Origin: Barnesiella sp. An55
GTDB lineage: Bacteria > Bacteroidota > Bacteroidia > Bacteroidales > Barnesiellaceae
Direction: 5' to 3'
Length of the DNA stretch: 64,000 nucleotides
Assembly: GCF_002161555.1 (NCBI RefSeq)
Contig: NZ_NFHZ01000012.1
Coordinates: 56,192-120,191, forward strand
This document shows, piece after piece, positions 1 through 8,833 of this stretch. Under the pieces are notes generated by a model. The model did no database searches. It saw nothing but the letters and a program-made list of their open reading frames with translations, and was not told the origin of the DNA. Made by a program: the position numbers and the translations under genes. Numbering within the stretch: position 1 is the first letter of the stretch; each line of letters begins with the position of its first letter.

Positions 1-260
1 CTCACGGCTATGCCTTTTTCGCGCAGGAAGGCTTCGAGCTCCTCCCGGCGGAATCGTTTGTGGGCCGTATCGACAAAGTGGTCTTTGTCGTTGAAGAAGA
101 TGAGGCCGAAGATGCGCCACATGTCGTTGGTATAGTTGGGGTAGAAGAACTCCATCGACCAGCGCTTGCGCGGTGGCGGGAAACTGCCCAGCAGCAAGAT
201 GCGGGCCTGTGGCGGGAGGAACGGGGTGAGGGGATGGACCTCGACAGGGGCTGTATCCAT
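1..260 (-). CDS. Uracil-DNA glycosylase superfamily protein (3' end cut by window edge)
   Basis: The first 86 or so codons are present and the rest lies left of the window. The translation begins MDTAPVEVHPLTPFLPP and contains LLLGSFPPPRKRW followed by FFYPNYTNDMWRIFGLIFF. This is the motif-A region of the small single-domain UDG/HDG glycosylases common in Bacteroidota (family-6-like, acting on deaminated bases). The product would excise uracil or hypoxanthine from DNA; the exact substrate cannot be told from this part. The ATG at 258-260 lies 12 nt after the stop of the upstream acidic-protein gene, so the two are probably cotranscribed. The catalytic motif B is outside the window. Confidence 0.72.
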   Translation of the reverse strand, partial: MDTAPVEVHPLTPFLPPQARILLLGSFPPPRKRWSMEFFYPNYTNDMWRIFGLIFFNDKDHFVDTAHKRFRREELEAFLREKGIAV

Positions 261-272
261 GAGTCGAGGGGT

Positions 273-629
273 TTATAGAAATGAGTCGTCGGAGTCCAGG
301 TCGTCGATTTTCCAGAAGGCTCCTTCGGCCGCATCGTAGCGGTAGTTGCCGCCCGGCAGCGAGTCGGCTATGAAGTTCTCCTTGTTGGACAGGTCGGCCT
401 CGCACTCAAGCAGGTAAAACTCGGTGTCGTCAGAGTCGTCGCTCTGTATCGTCGCCTGGTATCCTTCGGGAACCTCGAAGGTCTCGCCGTCCTCCACCTC
501 GATCAACTGGCGGTCATATCCCTGTTGAAACAAGATGTCGTAGGCATCGAAATCTTCATACTCGTCATATCCCATATCATCTCTCAACATCTCGAATTCG
601 GGGGTGAGAGCCAACAAAATTGTATCCAT
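273..629 (-). CDS. Small acidic hypothetical protein
   Basis: This encodes 118 residues, strongly acidic (many Asp and Glu, with DDSDDTEF and DDLDSDDSFL near the C-terminus). It has no signal peptide, no membrane segment and no motif I recognise. It is predicted to be cytoplasmic. It sits 12 nt upstream of the UDG-like glycosylase gene on the same strand, which suggests an operon. The codon use matches the neighbouring chromosomal genes, so it is likely a real gene, but no function can be assigned. Confidence 0.6.
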   Translation of the reverse strand: MDTILLALTPEFEMLRDDMGYDEYEDFDAYDILFQQGYDRQLIEVEDGETFEVPEGYQATIQSDDSDDTEFYLLECEADLSNKENFIADSLPGGNYRYDAAEGAFWKIDDLDSDDSFL

Positions 630-741
630 GCGTGTAGTCTGTTTTCGTCGGGGGCAAAGTTACTTATTTTTACGATTGCTTCAACAATTTGCGACTGTTG
701 TTGTTTTTACTGAAAATAAAACTTATAAATCCTGATTGTAT

Positions 742-2067
742 ATGAAAAAATTGATCTTTTCCTGTGCCTGTCTTATGGGGCTTTTCCTGTCGCCGGTACA
801 GGCGGCCGATGCTCCCGATACTCAGGCAGCCGACCCGGCCGAGCAACGCGGGCGTCATGCGCCCTCCGAAGCTTCGGACCGACTCGTTTTTCTGTGGGGC
901 GGAAATGAGGCAAACAGCGAGTTGATAGGGATGTTTTACGATACCCGACAACTTCACTTCCAAGACCCTCGGGCTCCGCGGTTTCTCTTTGTCGATCGCA
1001 AGGGCAAGGTTGCCTTTGGAGTGGGTGGCTATGTGAAGGTAACGGCTTCCTACGATTTCGACGGGGCATTGCCCAACCGCGATTTCATCACCTACGATAT
1101 ACCGGTACCCGGCAATCCGGCCGAGCGGAACCAGTTCCAGATGGATGCTTCGACCTCGCACCTGTTTTTCAAGTTGGTGGGTGATAACTCGGTACTGGGC
1201 AAATATACCGTCTTTATCGACGGAGACTTCAGAGCCGGGCAGAATTATGGCTTCAGGCTCGATCAGGCCTATGTACAGGCTCGCGGTTTCTTGATAGGAC
1301 AGACGTGGAGTACCTTTGTCGATGCCGCTGCCGCACCTCCCACAATCGACTACGAAGGCCCCACCGGGCTGACCAGCGTGCGTAACGTGATGATGCGCTA
1401 CACCTTCGACCTGGGCAAGCACTGGCAGATGGCTTTGGCTGCCGAGGCTCCCTCGGTTACCTGTACGCTCGACGACGGCTACAACACCACCATAGCCCAG
1501 CGTATGCCCGATATTCCCTTCTACATCCAGTATGGCTGGAATGGGGGGCACGACCACATACGGGCTTCGGGTTTGTTGCGCGGACTCTCTTACCGCGATT
1601 TGGTAGCCGAGCGCAACCGGTCGGTATTGGGCTGGGCCGTGCAACTCTCGGGTATTACCCACTTTACCCGCAAACTCTCGCTCTACTACCAAGGGGTTTA
1701 TGGATATGGATATGGCGAATATCTGAACGGCTTGAACGACGAGGGGTTCGACCTCATTCCCGACCCCGACACGCAGGGCAAGCTTTATGCCCCCAAGACG
1801 CTGGGATATGTGGCCGGTTTGCGATATGACTTTACCCCCAAGTTTTTTATCTCGGCCTCGTATAGCCAGAGCCGGGTGTATAGCAAGCAGGGAGCTCTCT
1901 CGCCCGACTCGTACCGATATGCCCAATATATTGTGGGCAACGCCTTTTACAGCCTTACAAGCGATTGCAGCATAGGTATCGAATATCTCTATGGCCGTCG
2001 TTCCAACCTCAACCGGGAGGATGGACAGGCCAATCGAATCAACACCATGATACGGTATAATTTCTAA
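742..2067 (+). CDS. DcaP-like outer-membrane porin
   Basis: The protein has 441 residues and starts with a clear signal peptide (MKKLIFSCACLMGLFLSP, cleavage near VQA-ADA). After a short polar linker comes a beta-barrel body resembling DcaP-type trimeric porins: GVGGYVKVTASYDFDG, an acidic strand FIDGDFRAGQNYGF, and the eyelet-like stretch GQTWSTFVDAAAAPPTIDYE. It ends in an aromatic residue (NTMIRYNF), the usual last-strand signal for outer-membrane insertion. The ATG at 742 is chosen because it opens the signal peptide; a TTG two codons upstream is in frame but unlikely. It probably passes small anionic or uncharged solutes. It stands alone with its own terminator. Confidence 0.8.
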   Translation: MKKLIFSCACLMGLFLSPVQAADAPDTQAADPAEQRGRHAPSEASDRLVFLWGGNEANSELIGMFYDTRQLHFQDPRAPRFLFVDRKGKVAFGVGGYVKVTASYDFDGALPNRDFITYDIPVPGNPAERNQFQMDASTSHLFFKLVGDNSVLGKYTVFIDGDFRAGQNYGFRLDQAYVQARGFLIGQTWSTFVDAAAAPPTIDYEGPTGLTSVRNVMMRYTFDLGKHWQMALAAEAPSVTCTLDDGYNTTIAQRMPDIPFYIQYGWNGGHDHIRASGLLRGLSYRDLVAERNRSVLGWAVQLSGITHFTRKLSLYYQGVYGYGYGEYLNGLNDEGFDLIPDPDTQGKLYAPKTLGYVAGLRYDFTPKFFISASYSQSRVYSKQGALSPDSYRYAQYIVGNAFYSLTSDCSIGIEYLYGRRSNLNREDGQANRINTMIRYNF

Positions 2068-2087
2068 AAACAGCTTTTTTAGTGGAG

Positions 2088-2134
2088 CCCGCCTTCTCGT
2101 TTTTTGCGATAGTTTCGAGAGGGCGGGTTTTGTG
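2088..2134 (+). terminator. Rho-independent terminator after the porin gene
   Basis: The arm at 2088-2099 (CCCGCCTTCTCG) pairs with 2116-2127 (CGAGAGGGCGGG, one G-T pair), followed by TTTTGTGT. Confidence 0.75.
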
Positions 2135-2176
2135 TGTCCAGGCCTCTCATGTAGTTGCTTTTTTCAATCAAAACTA

Positions 2177-2206
2177 TTGCCAGCCGTTTAAAAAGTGTTA
2201 TTTTTG
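2177..2206 (+). promoter_or_regulatory. Bacteroidota-type promoter of the export pair
   Basis: TTG at 2177-2179, a 19-bp gap, then TATTTTTG at 2199-2206 matches the TTTG-N19-21-TAnnTTTG consensus. The start codon is 38 nt downstream. Confidence 0.7.
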
Positions 2207-2243
2207 CAACTTGGTTAAATGTCCTTACTATAAAGAAGAAAGA

Positions 2244-3050
2244 ATGAAATATTTGTATTGGATATGTGTGGGGATTCTTATTTGGGGAATTACGTCGTGT
2301 GCTTCGTCCAAGAGTGTCCCTTATATGATCGATGTCGAGAGTATCCCGGCCGAGGTCTTAAATGCGGCTACACCGCAACCTTCGCCTATCTTGGCCCCGG
2401 GCGATATACTTGATATCTCGGTGATGGCCAAGAATCACGAAGTGGTAGTCCCGTTTAACAAGCGGCTGATGCAGGGCGAGGCTTTCGTGCGTGGAACCAT
2501 GACTACGCCCGAGGAGTTCTACCTGGTCGATCAGAACGGCGATATAGACTTCCCGGTGCTCGGCAAGCTTCATGTAGGCGGAAAGAGCAAGACCGAGGTG
2601 TCGATGATGATTCAAGAGGCTCTCTATCCCAAATATTTGAGCGAGTTGCCCCAGGTATCGGTGTGGATACAGAATTTCTCGGTCTCGGTACTGGGCGATG
2701 TGAACAGGCCGGGCATGTTTACCATCCAAAACGAACGGGTGAGTGTGCTCGATGCTATTGCTTTGGCCGGCGACCTGGCCATTACCGGCCGTCGCGACAA
2801 TGTGCTTCTGGTGAGAGTCAATGCCGACGGGACCAAGCAGATTGCTCGCATCAACCTGAATGACAAAAACTTAATCTCCTCGCCCTACTTCTATTTGCAG
2901 CAGAACGATGTGTTGTATGTACAACCCAACAAGTCGAAGGCTAACTCGGCTGTGGTCGTACCGCCTACCACATCGCTGGTATTTAGTGCTACTTCTATTC
3001 TGCTGACTATTGCCAACTTGATTATTACGGCCTGGAGCATTTCGAAATAA
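2244..3050 (+). CDS. Polysaccharide export lipoprotein (Wza-like)
   Basis: This is a 268-residue protein with a lipoprotein signal (MKYLYWICVGILIWGITSC, lipobox ITSC). The periplasmic body has a Poly_export/SLBB arrangement: LAPGDILDISV, then DQNGDIDFPVLGKLHVGG, then VSVLGDVNRPGMF and VSVLDAIALAGDL. A hydrophobic segment lies at the extreme C-terminus (TTSLVFSATSILLTIANLII). By family, it forms the outer-membrane channel for capsular or exopolysaccharide. The tyrosine kinase/co-polymerase gene follows after 5 nt, so the two form an operon. The ATG at 2244 is chosen because it starts the lipoprotein signal; the frame is open further upstream, but that part has no signal peptide and overlaps the promoter. 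Confidence 0.88.
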   Translation: MKYLYWICVGILIWGITSCASSKSVPYMIDVESIPAEVLNAATPQPSPILAPGDILDISVMAKNHEVVVPFNKRLMQGEAFVRGTMTTPEEFYLVDQNGDIDFPVLGKLHVGGKSKTEVSMMIQEALYPKYLSELPQVSVWIQNFSVSVLGDVNRPGMFTIQNERVSVLDAIALAGDLAITGRRDNVLLVRVNADGTKQIARINLNDKNLISSPYFYLQQNDVLYVQPNKSKANSAVVVPPTTSLVFSATSILLTIANLIITAWSISK

Positions 3051-3055
3051 AAGCT

Positions 3056-5464
3056 ATGGAAGAAGATAAACAGAATAAAACGAAGGGGCGGAACTCGGAA
3101 GAGTCGTTTGACGTTACTGGCTTTTTGCTGGAGTGCCTTTCGCGCTGGAAATGGTTTGTTGCTTGCATCGTGTTGCTGGCGGCACTGTTCATGTTTTATG
3201 CCCTTCGGCAGACTCCGCAGTACGAGGTAACGTCGGCCGTCTATATCCAGGACGACAAGAGCGACAACAGCAATGTGTTGTTGGAGAGCCTGGGCCTGTC
3301 GGCCTATAAGAACAATATCGACAACGAAATAGAGGTTTTCCGTTCCAAGAATCAGATAACCGCGGTGGTCGAGTCGCTGGGGCTTTACAAGTCGTATGCC
3401 TGGAAACCGTTCATGCGCACGACACCGCTGTATGGCAATTCGCCGGTCGAACTCGTGCCCGACTCGATTGACCTGCGGGCCATACAATCGCCACTGACTA
3501 TCGAACTGGAACCTCGCTCGGGTGGTAAATTCCACCTCTTGGCCTATACCCATAATATCGATGGCGACAAGGTGGAGATTTGCGACGAGGTAATCGACGC
3601 TCTGCCTTATACGGTGCCGTTCAATGGTGGTACGGTGCAGATGCGATATACCGGCGATACTATCCCGGTGATGGAGAAGACCTTGCTGATGAGACTGTCC
3701 AATCCCAGAGGCATGAGCAAGACGATTGCCGAGAATCTGACCGTATCCTTTGCCTCGAAAGATGCGACCATCCTGTCGGTTGTCTATCGCACGCCGGTCG
3801 TTCAAGAAGGTAAGGACTTTGTCGCTGCGTTGGTCGATTTCTACAATATCGATGCCGCCAACCTCAAGAACCAGGGAAACGAGAAGACGCAGGAGTTTAT
3901 CGACGCCCGCCTCTCGTCCATCTCCGAAGAGTTGGCGATAGCCGAGGCGCAGGTCGAAGCCTATCGCAGCCACAACAACTTGATAGACCTCTCGTCCGAA
4001 GCCAAACTGTATATTGAGCAAACGGGTTATACCGATGAGAAGTTGGCCGAGCTGGAACTGCAAAAAAGTTTGGTCAATTATATCGAAGAGTTTCTGGCGG
4101 TCCCCGAAAACGAATATATGCCTATCCCGGTTTTGGGTATCGACGATAAAGATTTTTCTGAGCAGATAACCAGCTACAACAAGCTTTTGCAACAACGCGA
4201 GCGGCTGTTGCTCTCCTCGTCGGAGTCGAACCCCATTGTCGTTGAACTCACCCGCAACATAAAGACCCAGCGGGTATTGTTGCTCAAAGGTGTGGAGAGC
4301 CTGCGCAAAGGGCTAGAGATCAAGAAACGGGATGTAACCCGGCAGGATAACAGAATCGAGGACAAGATCAAGAATGTGCCGCTCTATGAGCGGGAGCTCT
4401 CCGACATCATTCGCCAGCAACGCATCAAAGAGAACCTTTACGTCTTCTTGTTGGAAAAGCGTGAGGAGAACTCGCTGGCCAAGAGCATGGTGGTGCCGGT
4501 GGCCCGCATTATCGACGATCCCGACTCGACGGGGCTGCCTGTGTCGCCCAAGAAGCTGCTGCTCTTGTGTGCCGCCGTTCTGTTGGGCGTGCTCATCCCG
4601 GGCTTTGTCATCTATATGAGAATGGTATTCTTCCCCATCCTGAAAGACAAGAAGACCCTCGAGCGGCTCACCTCCATACCCATTCTGGCCGAGATATCTC
4701 GCAAACCCAAGGGCAAATTCTTCGTGGTGGAAAAACAGAGTGTCGAGCCTATTGCCGAGCTGTTCAGACTGGTGCGTAACAACCTGCAATTCGTATTGAC
4801 CAGTTCCGACAAGAAGGTACTGGCCGTCACCTCATCGGTGATGCATGAGGGCAAGACCTTTATCGCCTCGAATATGGCTCTGAGCTTTGCGCTCACCGGC
4901 AAGCGAGTCTTGCTCATCGGGGTGGATATACGTCGGCCTCGCCTTTCGGAATATTTCCATCTCTCCAATCGCGAGGGGGTTACCACCTATCTCTCGGGCG
5001 TAAATAGCGATTTGGCTTCGCTCATCCATTCCTCGGGTGTCGATGCCAATCTCGATATTCTCATGGCCGGGCCCATCCCGCCCAACCCCAACGAGCTGTT
5101 GATGAACAACCGGTTTGAACAGATGATCGACTATGCTCGAGCCCACTACGACTATGTGATACTCGATACGGCTCCGTTGGGCATGGTATCCGATACCTTC
5201 CTGTTGGCTCGTGCGGTCGATATCATGGTTTACGTGGCTCGTGCCAATTATACCAACAAGGCTGCTATCGAGATGTTGAACGAATGGATCGACTCCAAGC
5301 GTATTGCTGTGCCGGTCTATCTCATTCTGAATGATGTGAATATGGATTCCAAGGCCTATTCATATAGACAGTACGGCGGTAGCCGATATGGGTATGGTTA
5401 TGGCTATGCTTCGGCGGACGAGTCCCTGCCGTGGTACAAGCGTTGGTTCCGCCGGAAAAATTGA
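3056..5464 (+). CDS. Wzc-like chain-length determinant with tyrosine autokinase domain
   Basis: The protein has 802 residues. An N-terminal Wzz part has a membrane segment near residues 35-52 (WFVACIVLLAALFMFYAL), then a long periplasmic coiled region with GNVR-type sequence, and a second membrane segment near 500-520. The C-terminal third is a BY-kinase: P-loop VMHEGKTF, Walker A' LLIGVDIRRPRL, Walker B YDYVILDTAPLG. It ends in a Tyr-rich tail (SYRQYGGSRYGYGYGY), the usual autophosphorylation cluster. By family it controls polymer length and export together with the Wza-like lipoprotein just upstream. The P-loop has MH where PG is usual, but the GKT core is intact. No glycosyltransferase genes follow, so the partner polymer locus is elsewhere. 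Confidence 0.9.
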   Translation: MEEDKQNKTKGRNSEESFDVTGFLLECLSRWKWFVACIVLLAALFMFYALRQTPQYEVTSAVYIQDDKSDNSNVLLESLGLSAYKNNIDNEIEVFRSKNQITAVVESLGLYKSYAWKPFMRTTPLYGNSPVELVPDSIDLRAIQSPLTIELEPRSGGKFHLLAYTHNIDGDKVEICDEVIDALPYTVPFNGGTVQMRYTGDTIPVMEKTLLMRLSNPRGMSKTIAENLTVSFASKDATILSVVYRTPVVQEGKDFVAALVDFYNIDAANLKNQGNEKTQEFIDARLSSISEELAIAEAQVEAYRSHNNLIDLSSEAKLYIEQTGYTDEKLAELELQKSLVNYIEEFLAVPENEYMPIPVLGIDDKDFSEQITSYNKLLQQRERLLLSSSESNPIVVELTRNIKTQRVLLLKGVESLRKGLEIKKRDVTRQDNRIEDKIKNVPLYERELSDIIRQQRIKENLYVFLLEKREENSLAKSMVVPVARIIDDPDSTGLPVSPKKLLLLCAAVLLGVLIPGFVIYMRMVFFPILKDKKTLERLTSIPILAEISRKPKGKFFVVEKQSVEPIAELFRLVRNNLQFVLTSSDKKVLAVTSSVMHEGKTFIASNMALSFALTGKRVLLIGVDIRRPRLSEYFHLSNREGVTTYLSGVNSDLASLIHSSGVDANLDILMAGPIPPNPNELLMNNRFEQMIDYARAHYDYVILDTAPLGMVSDTFLLARAVDIMVYVARANYTNKAAIEMLNEWIDSKRIAVPVYLILNDVNMDSKAYSYRQYGGSRYGYGYGYASADESLPWYKRWFRRKN

Positions 5465-5487
5465 TTTCGTTTTATACGATATATGGG

Positions 5488-5525
5488 GAGGACGACTTGC
5501 AAGAGTCGTCCTCTCTTTTTTTTTG
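5488..5525 (+). terminator. Terminator of the export operon
   Basis: A perfect 10-bp stem (5488-5497 with 5504-5513, GAGGACGACT/AGTCGTCCTC) has a 6-nt loop and is followed by a long T run. Confidence 0.85.
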
Positions 5526-5535
5526 CAGGGACAGG

Positions 5536-5592
5536 GGTAAAAATAGAAGTCCCTCGAGCGTATTGTCGTGTGACTCTCGAGGGACTTCTATT
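5536..5592 (-). terminator. Terminator of the flavodiiron gene
   Basis: A 17-bp perfect inverted repeat (5542-5558 with 5576-5592). On the minus strand it is followed by a run of T (AAAAA at 5540-5544 on plus). Confidence 0.75.
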
Positions 5593-5615
5593 ATAGGAAT
5601 ATTTCTTTGGACGGC

Positions 5616-6803
5616 TTAAGCCTTGATGTGGGCAGCCATTTCGCGACCCAAAGCCCGACAAAGCTCTTTGATCTCAGGGGTAAGTCCTTGTTTCATCTCT
5701 ACGCAACAAGGCAGGGTTTCCCACTTCATCGATTCGGCAAAGGCGGCCAGGTGTTTCACGGCGGCACCGGCCCAGGTAAAGGAGCCGAAGTAGCCGAATA
5801 TCCGGTTCTTGATGTCGCGGGTAGCAATCATCTGGGTGAGCATATCGACTGCGGGATAGAGTCGGTTGGAGTAGGTGGGGCTGCCGATGATGAGTCCCCG
5901 ATAGCGGAAGATGCTTTGGAGGATAAACGAGGGATCGTCGTGCGAAACGTTGTGCATCACGATATTCTTGATGCCGTTTGCAGCCAGCTCACGGGCAATC
6001 TCTTCGGCCATCTGTTCGGTGTGACCATACATGCTGCCATAGGCGATTACTACGCCCGGCTCGGCTTCATACCGGCTCAGACGGTCGTAGGTATCGATAA
6101 CCCGGTTCACCTCGTTCTCCCACACGGGACCGTGGGTCGAGCAGATTTGCTTGATTTCTACCCCGGCCAGTTTCTTCAAGGCCGTTTGTACGGCCGACCC
6201 GTATTTGCCCACAATGTTGGAGTAGTAGCGGGTCATTTCGCCCCGATACTTCTCGGTATTCAACTGGGTGTCCTTGATACCGCCGTCGAGCGTGCCGAAG
6301 CAGCCGAAAGCATCGCCCGAGAAGAGCGTTTTAGTTTCGTGACAATAGGTCATCATCGTCTCGGGCCAGTGAACCATGGGCGTGAGGTAAAAGGTGAGCG
6401 TGTGTTTACCCACGTTGAGGGTTTCGCCGTTTTTGATGCAGAGCGTGTTGTCGTCGATGCCATAGTAGCCCCTCACCATTTCGAGGGTTTTGGCGTTGCC
6501 CACGATCGTCATGTGGGGATATTTTTGACGGATGAATTGAATCGAGGCCGAGTGGTCGGGCTCCATGTGGTTGATGACCAGATAGTCGATTGTGCGGTCT
6601 CCGATAATTTCGGCGATGTGGTCGAGCAGCTGCTCGGTATAAGCCGCATCGGCGGTATCGACCAGTACATTCTTTTCGTCGGTAATCAGATAGGCGTTGT
6701 AGGATACTCCATAAGGGAGCGGCCAAAGGTTTTCAAACTTGCTTTTACAACGGTCGTTTACTCCTACATAGTGTATTCCTTCTGCGATTTCTGTTATCTT
6801 CAT
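5616..6803 (-). CDS. fprA: FprA-type flavodiiron protein
   Basis: The protein has 395 residues, the normal length for an A-type flavoprotein. The N-terminal metallo-beta-lactamase-like domain carries the di-iron ligand motif HMEPDHSASI, with further ligands near MVHWPETMMTY and FSGDAFGCFG. The C-terminal flavodoxin domain begins at VVIAYGSMYGHTEQMAEE, the FMN phosphate loop, and has IIGSPTYSNRLYPAV. Family members reduce O2 to water or NO to N2O in anaerobes, protecting oxygen-sensitive enzymes. It has its own terminator and a TACTTTTG -7 element upstream, so it is monocistronic. There is no signal peptide; it is cytoplasmic. Confidence 0.92.
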   Translation of the reverse strand: MKITEIAEGIHYVGVNDRCKSKFENLWPLPYGVSYNAYLITDEKNVLVDTADAAYTEQLLDHIAEIIGDRTIDYLVINHMEPDHSASIQFIRQKYPHMTIVGNAKTLEMVRGYYGIDDNTLCIKNGETLNVGKHTLTFYLTPMVHWPETMMTYCHETKTLFSGDAFGCFGTLDGGIKDTQLNTEKYRGEMTRYYSNIVGKYGSAVQTALKKLAGVEIKQICSTHGPVWENEVNRVIDTYDRLSRYEAEPGVVIAYGSMYGHTEQMAEEIARELAANGIKNIVMHNVSHDDPSFILQSIFRYRGLIIGSPTYSNRLYPAVDMLTQMIATRDIKNRIFGYFGSFTWAGAAVKHLAAFAESMKWETLPCCVEMKQGLTPEIKELCRALGREMAAHIKA

Positions 6804-6875
6804 AATCCAATTAAATTAACCCGATATGATAATAATATTCAAACACAAATGAGTCTCTTTTGTTTAAAAAGGCCT

Positions 6876-6883
6876 CAAAAGTA
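6876..6883 (-). promoter_or_regulatory. Probable -7 element of the flavodiiron gene
   Basis: CAAAAGTA on plus is TACTTTTG on minus, matching TAnnTTTG 73 nt upstream of the ATG. No clear -33 TTTG lies at the usual distance. Confidence 0.45.
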
Positions 6884-7055
6884 AGAAAAAAACCGCGAAT
6901 CTATGCGTAGATTTAGAATTTATTTTTTTTCTTTGTATAGAGAATCTTAATCTGGAATTAACTAATTACTAACTTGGGCCTATCTCGTGGCTCTGGAAAC
7001 TGTGGCGATAAAACGGTTTGAGGATACACGATGGCCCTGAAAAACATGAATCGTT

Positions 7056-7733
7056 ATGAAAAAGTATTTGGCAGAAATGTTGGGTACCTTTGTACTCGTA
7101 TTGATGGGCTGCGGAAGCGCCGTCTTTGCCGGTAATGCGGCTGCTGCTTGTGGAGCAGGAGTAGGAACATTGGGTGTAGCCATGGCTTTTGGCCTCTCGG
7201 TAGTAGCTATGGCCTATACTATTGGCGGCATATCGGGCTGCCATATCAACCCGGCCATTACGCTGGGGGTGTGGCTGTCGAAACGAATGAGCGGTAAGGA
7301 TGCCGTGATGTATATGATTTTCCAGGTAATTGGTGCGATTATAGGCTCGGCCGTTATTTATGCCTTGGTTTCGACGGGTGGTTCGTCGGGTGCGACTATG
7401 ACGGGAGCCAACGGCTTTGGCGAAGGTGAGGCGTTGCAGGCCTTCATAGCCGAGGCAGTCTTTACCTTTATCTTTGTGCTGGTGGTTTTGGGCACGACCG
7501 ACGAAAAACGGGGTGCCGGTAATTTTGCCGGCCTGGCTATTGGTTTGGCTTTGGTACTGATTCACATCGTGTGTATCCCCATTACCGGCACGTCGGTCAA
7601 TCCGGCCCGCAGTATTGCTCCGGCTCTCTTCGAGGGTGGTGTAGCGCTCTCGCAGTTGTGGCTCTTCATTGTGGCTCCCTTCTTTGGTGCAGCCTTGTCG
7701 GCCATCGTTTGGAACATATTGACCAAAGAGTAA
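7056..7733 (+). CDS. aqpZ: Aquaporin Z
   Basis: The protein has 225 residues with six hydrophobic segments and the two half-helix signatures of aquaporins, HINPAIT (about residue 66) and SVNPARS (about residue 180). The first segment, AEMLGTFVLVLMGCGSAVFAG, is typical of the AqpZ branch. It conducts water across the inner membrane during osmotic shifts. It is monocistronic, with a strong hairpin terminator after the stop. Confidence 0.95.
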   Translation: MKKYLAEMLGTFVLVLMGCGSAVFAGNAAAACGAGVGTLGVAMAFGLSVVAMAYTIGGISGCHINPAITLGVWLSKRMSGKDAVMYMIFQVIGAIIGSAVIYALVSTGGSSGATMTGANGFGEGEALQAFIAEAVFTFIFVLVVLGTTDEKRGAGNFAGLAIGLALVLIHIVCIPITGTSVNPARSIAPALFEGGVALSQLWLFIVAPFFGAALSAIVWNILTKE

Positions 7734-7753
7734 TCTGTTTGAGATAGAAATAA

Positions 7754-7788
7754 GGCAGCGCTCCTGAATGGAGCGCTGCCTTTGTTTT
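7754..7788 (+). terminator. Terminator of aqpZ
   Basis: An 11-bp perfect stem (7754-7764 with 7770-7780) with a 5-nt loop, followed by TTTGTTTT. Confidence 0.85.
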
Positions 7789-7830
7789 GTGTAGGGACGA
7801 GTCGTGGTGTGAATCTCGTCTCCTCGATGG

Positions 7831-7880
7831 AATAAAACAGAAGCCCCCTTGTACCGAGTGGCGCAAGGGGGCTTTTTATT
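7831..7880 (-). terminator. Bidirectional hairpin ending the serC-serA operon
   Basis: AGCCCCCTTG at 7842-7851 pairs with CAAGGGGGCT at 7864-7873. There are T-rich tracts on both sides, so it can end serA on minus. Confidence 0.75.
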
Positions 7881-7901
7881 AGAAAAATTAGGTGGTCGCA
7901 A

Positions 7902-8822
7902 TTACTTGTTGACTCTGAACTTGTCGATACCCTCTTTCAAGAATCCTACCGACTGGCGGGCAGCGGCTATACCGGCATTGATATTGGCCTCGGCCGTTTG
8001 AGCACCCATCTTCTTGGGGGTGAAGAATACCCGGTCGCCAAATTTCTCGGACAGCGCGGCAGCGTTGGCCGGAGCCACGTCGGCTACATAGCGGAAGTCG
8101 GAACGCTCCTCGAGTACACGGGCCAGGTCTTCCTCGTGAATCACCTCTTTGCGAGCCGTGTTGATGAGCACGGCGCCTTTGGGCATGAGCGACATGAGCG
8201 CGTGGTTGATCGACTGTTTGGTCTCGGCGGTAGCCGGGATGTGCAGCGATACGAACTGGCAGGTGCGATAGAGATCCTCAACTGAAGCTACGGGTTTCAC
8301 CCCGTCTTTCTCCATCACCTCGTTGGGGCAATAGGGATCGAAGGCGTAGAGTTCCATGCCGAATCCTTTGGCTATGCGGGCGACGTTGCGGCCCACCTGG
8401 CCATAGGCGTGGATACCCAGCTTCTTGCCTTTGAGCTCGGTGCCCGAGGTGCCGTTGAAGTGGTTGCGAATCATCAGGATGGTCATGCCGAATACGAGTT
8501 CGGCCACGGCGTTGGAGTTTTGGCCCGGCGTGTTCATCACGCATACGCCTTTGGCCGTAGCGGCGTTCAGGTCGATGTTGTCGTAACCGGCACCGGCGCG
8601 AACGACGATTTTCAGTTTCTTGGCGTCGTCGAGCACCTCGGCATCGACGATGTCGCTGCGCACGATGAGTCCGTCGGCATCTTCGACCGCTTTCAGCAAG
8701 TCGGCTTTGGCGGTATATTTCTCCAGGAGTGCCATTTCGATACCGGCGGCATCGAGCACCTCTTTAATTCCGTTTACGGCTACGGCGGCAAACGGTTTTT
8801 CTGTGGCAACTACTATTTTCAT
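7902..8822 (-). CDS. serA: D-3-phosphoglycerate dehydrogenase (short form)
   Basis: The protein has 306 residues and lacks the C-terminal ACT domain, which makes it a type III enzyme. It oxidises 3-phosphoglycerate to 3-phosphohydroxypyruvate, the first step of serine synthesis. The NAD-binding loop is GIHAYGQVGRNVA, where the first glycine of GxGxxG is Ala. The catalytic Arg lies in NTARKEVIHEEDL. At the usual catalytic His (PHxGAxT) the sequence reads TPKKMGAQT, so Lys replaces His; this matches the lysine-type (IIIK) enzymes described from Entamoeba. The gene follows serC by 11 nt on the same strand, so the two serine-pathway genes form an operon. Confidence 0.92.
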   Translation of the reverse strand: MKIVVATEKPFAAVAVNGIKEVLDAAGIEMALLEKYTAKADLLKAVEDADGLIVRSDIVDAEVLDDAKKLKIVVRAGAGYDNIDLNAATAKGVCVMNTPGQNSNAVAELVFGMTILMIRNHFNGTSGTELKGKKLGIHAYGQVGRNVARIAKGFGMELYAFDPYCPNEVMEKDGVKPVASVEDLYRTCQFVSLHIPATAETKQSINHALMSLMPKGAVLINTARKEVIHEEDLARVLEERSDFRYVADVAPANAAALSEKFGDRVFFTPKKMGAQTAEANINAGIAAARQSVGFLKEGIDKFRVNK

Positions 8823-8833
8823 AGTTCTCGGTA

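Noticed and set aside
670..1926. A 418-codon open frame on minus across the porin gene
   Set aside because: The porin on plus has a signal peptide, a barrel-like body and a terminal Phe; the minus frame is a shadow.
5607..6884. A 425-codon plus-strand frame over the flavodiiron gene
   Set aside because: The minus strand encodes a full flavodiiron protein with all motifs.
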